From JALZOC01 sp038320555 (GTDB lineage: Bacteria; Acidobacteriota; Vicinamibacteria; Vicinamibacterales; 2-12-FULL-66-21): a stretch of DNA of 8,201 nt. The notes beneath the pieces are model-generated. The model saw nothing but the letters and a program-made list of their open reading frames with translations. It had not been told where the DNA came from and did no database searches. Below, one piece after another: positions 5,693 to 8,201 of this stretch. Position 1 is the stretch's first letter; each line of letters opens with the position of its first letter. The stretch spans positions 1 through 8,201 of the forward strand of contig JBBQEJ010000209.1 in the NCBI GenBank assembly GCA_038320555.1, written 5' to 3'. The translations under genes were made by a program, and so were the position numbers.

Positions 5693-6229
5693 ATGAACGC
5701 CAGGGCTTTACTTGCAACTACGGTCGCGCTGCTGGTCACGCTCACGAGCACCGCGTTTGCGCAGGACCGGCGCGACGTCCGCCTTGCCGAAGACATCGGC
5801 CGCTCGATCACGACCTATACGCGGCTCACGATCTTCGACGATATCAACGCCGCGGTGGAAAACGGGATGGTCGTACTCTCAGGCAAGGTCACGATGCCGT
5901 ACAAGAAGAGCGACATGGAGAAACGGATCGCAAGGGTCGACGGCGTGCGCGGCGTGCGCAGCGATATCAGCGTGCTGCCGGTTTCGCAGTTCGACGACGA
6001 GCTCCGCTACCGCGTGTCGCGCGCGATTTACGGCAATCCCTCGTTCTGGAATTACGCGGCGATGGCAAACCCGCCGATCCACATCATCGTGGAAGGTGGG
6101 CACGTCACGCTGGCCGGCGTCGTCAACAGCAACGTCGAGCGCATGCTCGCGCGGTCGCTCGCGACGGGCCTGGGCGAGCTGTCGGTAACCAACGCGCTGA
6201 AGACCGACGCCGAACTGAAAAGCGAGTAA
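5693..6229 (+). CDS. secreted protein with two BON domains
   Basis: This 178-residue protein begins with a signal peptide (residues 1-23) ending in the cleavage motif AFA before QD, so it is exported to the periplasm. Two BON domains follow. The first, at about 29-95, has VENGMVVLSGKVTMPY and then the charged helix and VRGVRSDISVLP. The second, at about 100-170, has DELRYRVSRAIY, then IIVEGGHVTLAGVV and LGELSVTNAL. BON domains, as in OsmY, are thought to bind membrane lipids or hydrophobic ligands and often appear in envelope-stress proteins. The start ATG has GGAGG 10 bases upstream, the best ribosome site in the window. The gene stands alone downstream of a sigma-54-like promoter. It is convergent with the next gene, with 25 bases between the stops. 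Confidence 0.92.
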   Translation: MNARALLATTVALLVTLTSTAFAQDRRDVRLAEDIGRSITTYTRLTIFDDINAAVENGMVVLSGKVTMPYKKSDMEKRIARVDGVRGVRSDISVLPVSQFDDELRYRVSRAIYGNPSFWNYAAMANPPIHIIVEGGHVTLAGVVNSNVERMLARSLATGLGELSVTNALKTDAELKSE

Positions 6230-6235
6230 GTGGGC

Positions 6236-6256
6236 CTGTCCTGAGCGAGCGGAGCT
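6236..6256. repeat. remnant of a GTCCTGAGCGAGCG-type interspersed element
   Basis: GTCCTGAGCGAGCGGAG (6238-6254) resembles the left half of the interspersed palindrome GTCCTGAGCGAGCGAAGCGAG known in other bacterial spacers. It sits in the 25-bp gap between two convergent stop codons, and the stop of the minus-strand gene (6255-6257) abuts it. The missing other half makes this a remnant at best. Confidence 0.3.
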
Positions 6257-7028
6257 ACGCGGCCTCTTCTCCACCTCCCTTGCTCATCGTGAACCAAATG
6301 AGAAGGGCGAGGGCCGCGACCGCGGCGGCAAAGGCGCCGGCAAACAGCCATAAGGTGCGGTGCAGGATGGACTGGCTGTCCATCTCGATTTTGACGTCGA
6401 TCGGCGCGCCCTCGAGCCTATCGGCGAGATGCTGCTCCCACGCGAGGATATTGCCGCGCGCGGGTGAGGTCGGTTGATTCGTGTCGAGATCGCGCGAGTT
6501 GTGCCAGATGATCCGGCTGGGAAGATGAAGACGGAAGGCGACGATCTCCGATCCGTTCCAGCCAACGTTCTGAAGCGTCCCCGGCCGTAGGGCCGAGGCG
6601 CCGACCTTCTGCTCGAACACGTGATGCCCGTTCTGCACGGCGAGCGTGTACCGAGACCACGAGAACGGCGGCGTCTCGCCCAACTTCTGGATGTCCTTGA
6701 TATTCAGTCGCACCTGCACGAACCGCCGTCCGGCCCGGCGCCACGGCGGGCTCACCCGTGTCACGTCGGTCACCGGCGATTGGTACGCCGCGCGTATCCG
6801 ATTGAGGTCGGGGCGCGTGGCCGGATTGAGATCGAGGTCGAGTCCGCGAAGCGCCACGAGCGCCGGGATCGAGGCATTCACGATGAGTGTGGCTGAGCCG
6901 TCGAGCGACAGGTACAAATCCTCTTCGTACTCGTACTGCCTGCCGAGAATACCTCCCTTGCAGGCGGCGCCGGCGGCCGCGGCGACAAAGACGACGGCCA
7001 CCAGAACCGCTCGCGCTGAAAGCGACAT
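6255..7028 (-). CDS. probable membrane lipoprotein with C-terminal helix, function unknown
   Basis: This 257-residue protein begins with a hydrophobic signal segment (5-22) and Cys23 in AGAAC, a lipobox with a non-standard residue at -3, so lipidation is likely but not certain. The central region (about 32-220) is beta-rich: YEYEEDLYLSLDGSATLIV, a conserved-looking RLHLPSRIIWHN, and NILAWEQHLADRLEGAPI. A membrane helix (224-246) and a short tail, SKGGGEEAA, end it. Signal-peptide lipoprotein plus domain plus C-terminal helix resembles the LppM/DUF3153 group, but the match is by layout only. Start ATG 7028 has no strong ribosome site, and a TATCAT hexamer (7041-7036) ends seven bases upstream, suggesting a very short or absent leader. 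It is divergent from polA with 91 bases between the starts. Confidence 0.85.
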   Translation of the reverse strand: MSLSARAVLVAVVFVAAAAGAACKGGILGRQYEYEEDLYLSLDGSATLIVNASIPALVALRGLDLDLNPATRPDLNRIRAAYQSPVTDVTRVSPPWRRAGRRFVQVRLNIKDIQKLGETPPFSWSRYTLAVQNGHHVFEQKVGASALRPGTLQNVGWNGSEIVAFRLHLPSRIIWHNSRDLDTNQPTSPARGNILAWEQHLADRLEGAPIDVKIEMDSQSILHRTLWLFAGAFAAAVAALALLIWFTMSKGGGEEAA

Positions 7029-7045
7029 TCTTCGGATGATATACT
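7016..7045 (+). promoter_or_regulatory. candidate promoter for polA, overlapping a divergent -10
   Basis: TATACT (7040-7045) matches the -10 consensus at five of six. CTGAAA (7016-7021) matches the -35 consensus TTGACA at four of six with an 18-bp spacer. A transcript would start near 7052 and run about 68 bases to polA. On the opposite strand TATCAT (7041-7036) is a five-of-six -10 for the lipoprotein gene. The two overlap in the only AT-rich patch of this gap, so the genes may compete for polymerase. Confidence 0.4.
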
Positions 7046-7092
7046 GAATATCCGCGTCATCCCGCCGCTCGTCGGTTGCGCGTAGGCACGGT

Positions 7093-7104
7093 ACAGCGCG
7101 CTGT
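7093..7104. promoter_or_regulatory. 12-bp palindrome in the polA leader
   Basis: ACAGCGCGCTGT is a perfect 12-bp palindrome 15 bases before the polA start. It covers the place where a ribosome site would be, and no Shine-Dalgarno sequence is seen there. It could be an operator or, in RNA, a short hairpin. With 12 GC-rich bases, chance is possible. Confidence 0.3.
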
Positions 7105-7119
7105 GCACGACTCCCAGTG

Positions 7120-8201
7120 ATGCCCCAACGACTCTTTCTGATCGACGGTAGCTCGCAGATGTACCGCGCCTATCATGCGATGCGCGGGTCCGGCCTCACG
7201 GGGCCTGGCGGCAGGTCCACGCACGCCGTCTACATCTTCGTAACGATGCTGCGCAAGCTCATTCAGGATCATCAGCCGCAGTACATCGCCGCGTCGTTCG
7301 ATCTCGCGGGACCGACGTTTCGATCCGACATGGCGACCGATTACAAGGCCAACCGGGCGCCGATGCCGCCGGATCTCGCCGAGCAGATTCCCTGGGTCCA
7401 CGAGGCATGCGAGGCGATGGGCGTGCCGATCCTCACCTACGAACGCTTCGAGGCCGACGACGTCATCGGCACACTGGCGACCCGGGCCGTTGCCGAAGGC
7501 TTCGAGGTCGCCATCGTCACGGGTGACAAGGACTTCTTTCAGCTCGTGCACGATGGCCTCAAGGTCTACAACCCGCGCGACGACGGGACGTGGTACGACG
7601 AGGAAGGCGTCAAGGAGAAGTTCGGCGTCGCGCCGCACCAGGTCGTCGACGTCCTGGCGCTGATGGGGGACTCGATCGACAACATCAAGGGCGTCCCGGG
7701 CATCGGCGAGAAAGGCGCCCGCGATCTGATTGCCGCCTACGGCTCGCTCGACGGGCTGCTCGCGCACGCCTCAGCCGTGTCGAACAAGCGGTACCGCGAA
7801 GGGTTGCTCGAGCACTCCGAGGATGCGCGGCAGAGCCGGGAGCTGGCCCGCATCCGGACGGACGTGCCGGTCGACTTCATCGCCGAGAGCCTGCGCTACC
7901 GGGGCGGGTCGCGCGAACGCTGTTTCGAGCTGTTCACCCGGCTGGGATTCCGCACGCTCGTGATGGAATACGCGCCGGACGCCCAGACGATCGGCAAGGA
8001 TTACGCGCTCGTGCGCACGATGGACGAGGTTCGCGACCTTGTGCACGCACTGAGAACGTGTGGGCGCTTTGGGTTCCGCCTGCTGCCCGACCTGCCGTCC
8101 GCGATGCGCGCGGGAATCGCGGGGCTGACGTTTTCCACCGGTCCGCGCCACGCGCGGTACGTGCCGCTCGCGGAACGCCGATCAGGCACCGATCTCTTTG
8201 G
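7120..8201 (+). CDS. polA: DNA polymerase I (5' part; cut by the window edge)
   Basis: The first 360 residues of DNA polymerase I, which fills gaps and removes RNA primers in replication and repair, are present; the polymerase domain lies past 8201. The 5'-nuclease domain (about 1-285) is complete: FLIDGSS (D9), SFDLAGPTFR (D61), FEADDVIGTLA (E111, D113, D114), TGDKD (D136, D138) and MGDSIDNIKGVPGIGEK (D184, D187, with the helix-hairpin-helix). Residues from about 293 begin the 3'-5' exonuclease-like domain: the expected DxE metal-binding motif is replaced by FGFRLLPD (317-324), so proofreading is probably lost. ATG 7120 is preceded in frame by GTG 7117, an alternative start. No ribosome site stands out. 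It has no stop within the window. Confidence 0.96.
   Translation, partial: MPQRLFLIDGSSQMYRAYHAMRGSGLTGPGGRSTHAVYIFVTMLRKLIQDHQPQYIAASFDLAGPTFRSDMATDYKANRAPMPPDLAEQIPWVHEACEAMGVPILTYERFEADDVIGTLATRAVAEGFEVAIVTGDKDFFQLVHDGLKVYNPRDDGTWYDEEGVKEKFGVAPHQVVDVLALMGDSIDNIKGVPGIGEKGARDLIAAYGSLDGLLAHASAVSNKRYREGLLEHSEDARQSRELARIRTDVPVDFIAESLRYRGGSRERCFELFTRLGFRTLVMEYAPDAQTIGKDYALVRTMDEVRDLVHALRTCGRFGFRLLPDLPSAMRAGIAGLTFSTGPRHARYVPLAERRSGTDLF

Overview
The window is high-GC bacterial DNA, and its gene content points to Acidobacteriota, probably a Vicinamibacteria-like lineage. The best evidence is a secreted von Willebrand A protein of the type described for Acidobacteria, sitting beside a TonB-type protein with an unusual N-terminal domain. 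The lineage is inferred from gene content alone, with no marker-gene comparison.

Layout. Positions 1-250 hold at most the tail of an upstream gene, then a hairpin element and short-unit repeats. Positions 197-1006 (minus strand) hold a short-chain dehydrogenase/reductase broken by four single-base frameshifts. It lies between two arrays of GATTC-core repeats in opposite orientation. Positions 1295-4469 (plus strand) carry three envelope genes in a row: a TonB-like energy transducer, a two-helix membrane protein with an FxLYD-like C-terminal domain, and a secreted VWFA protein. Positions 4626-5363 (plus strand) encode a ZIP-family metal transporter. Positions 5364-5692 are a 329-bp gene-free stretch with two GC-rich hairpins, a degraded CTTGTCGAA-type palindrome and a sigma-54-like promoter, followed by a secreted protein with two BON domains (5693-6229). 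A membrane lipoprotein of unknown function runs the other way (7028-6255). The 5' 1.08 kb of polA starts at 7120 and runs off the right edge.

Most of the intact genes act in the envelope: energy transduction, periplasmic VWFA and BON proteins, metal uptake and a lipoprotein. Only the FxLYD-like and VWFA genes look like one transcription unit (49-bp gap). PolA is the only information-processing gene. Its 5'-nuclease domain is complete, but the usual first acidic motif of the 3'-5' exonuclease domain is absent.

The most unusual feature is in the spacers. Several carry their own short degenerate tandem repeat with a 7-8 bp period (GAATCCC/GATTCAGG, AACTGGG, TTGGTGAA), and others carry remnants of palindromic interspersed elements. 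I found no CRISPR array, tRNA, rRNA, transposase or convincing new multi-gene system.
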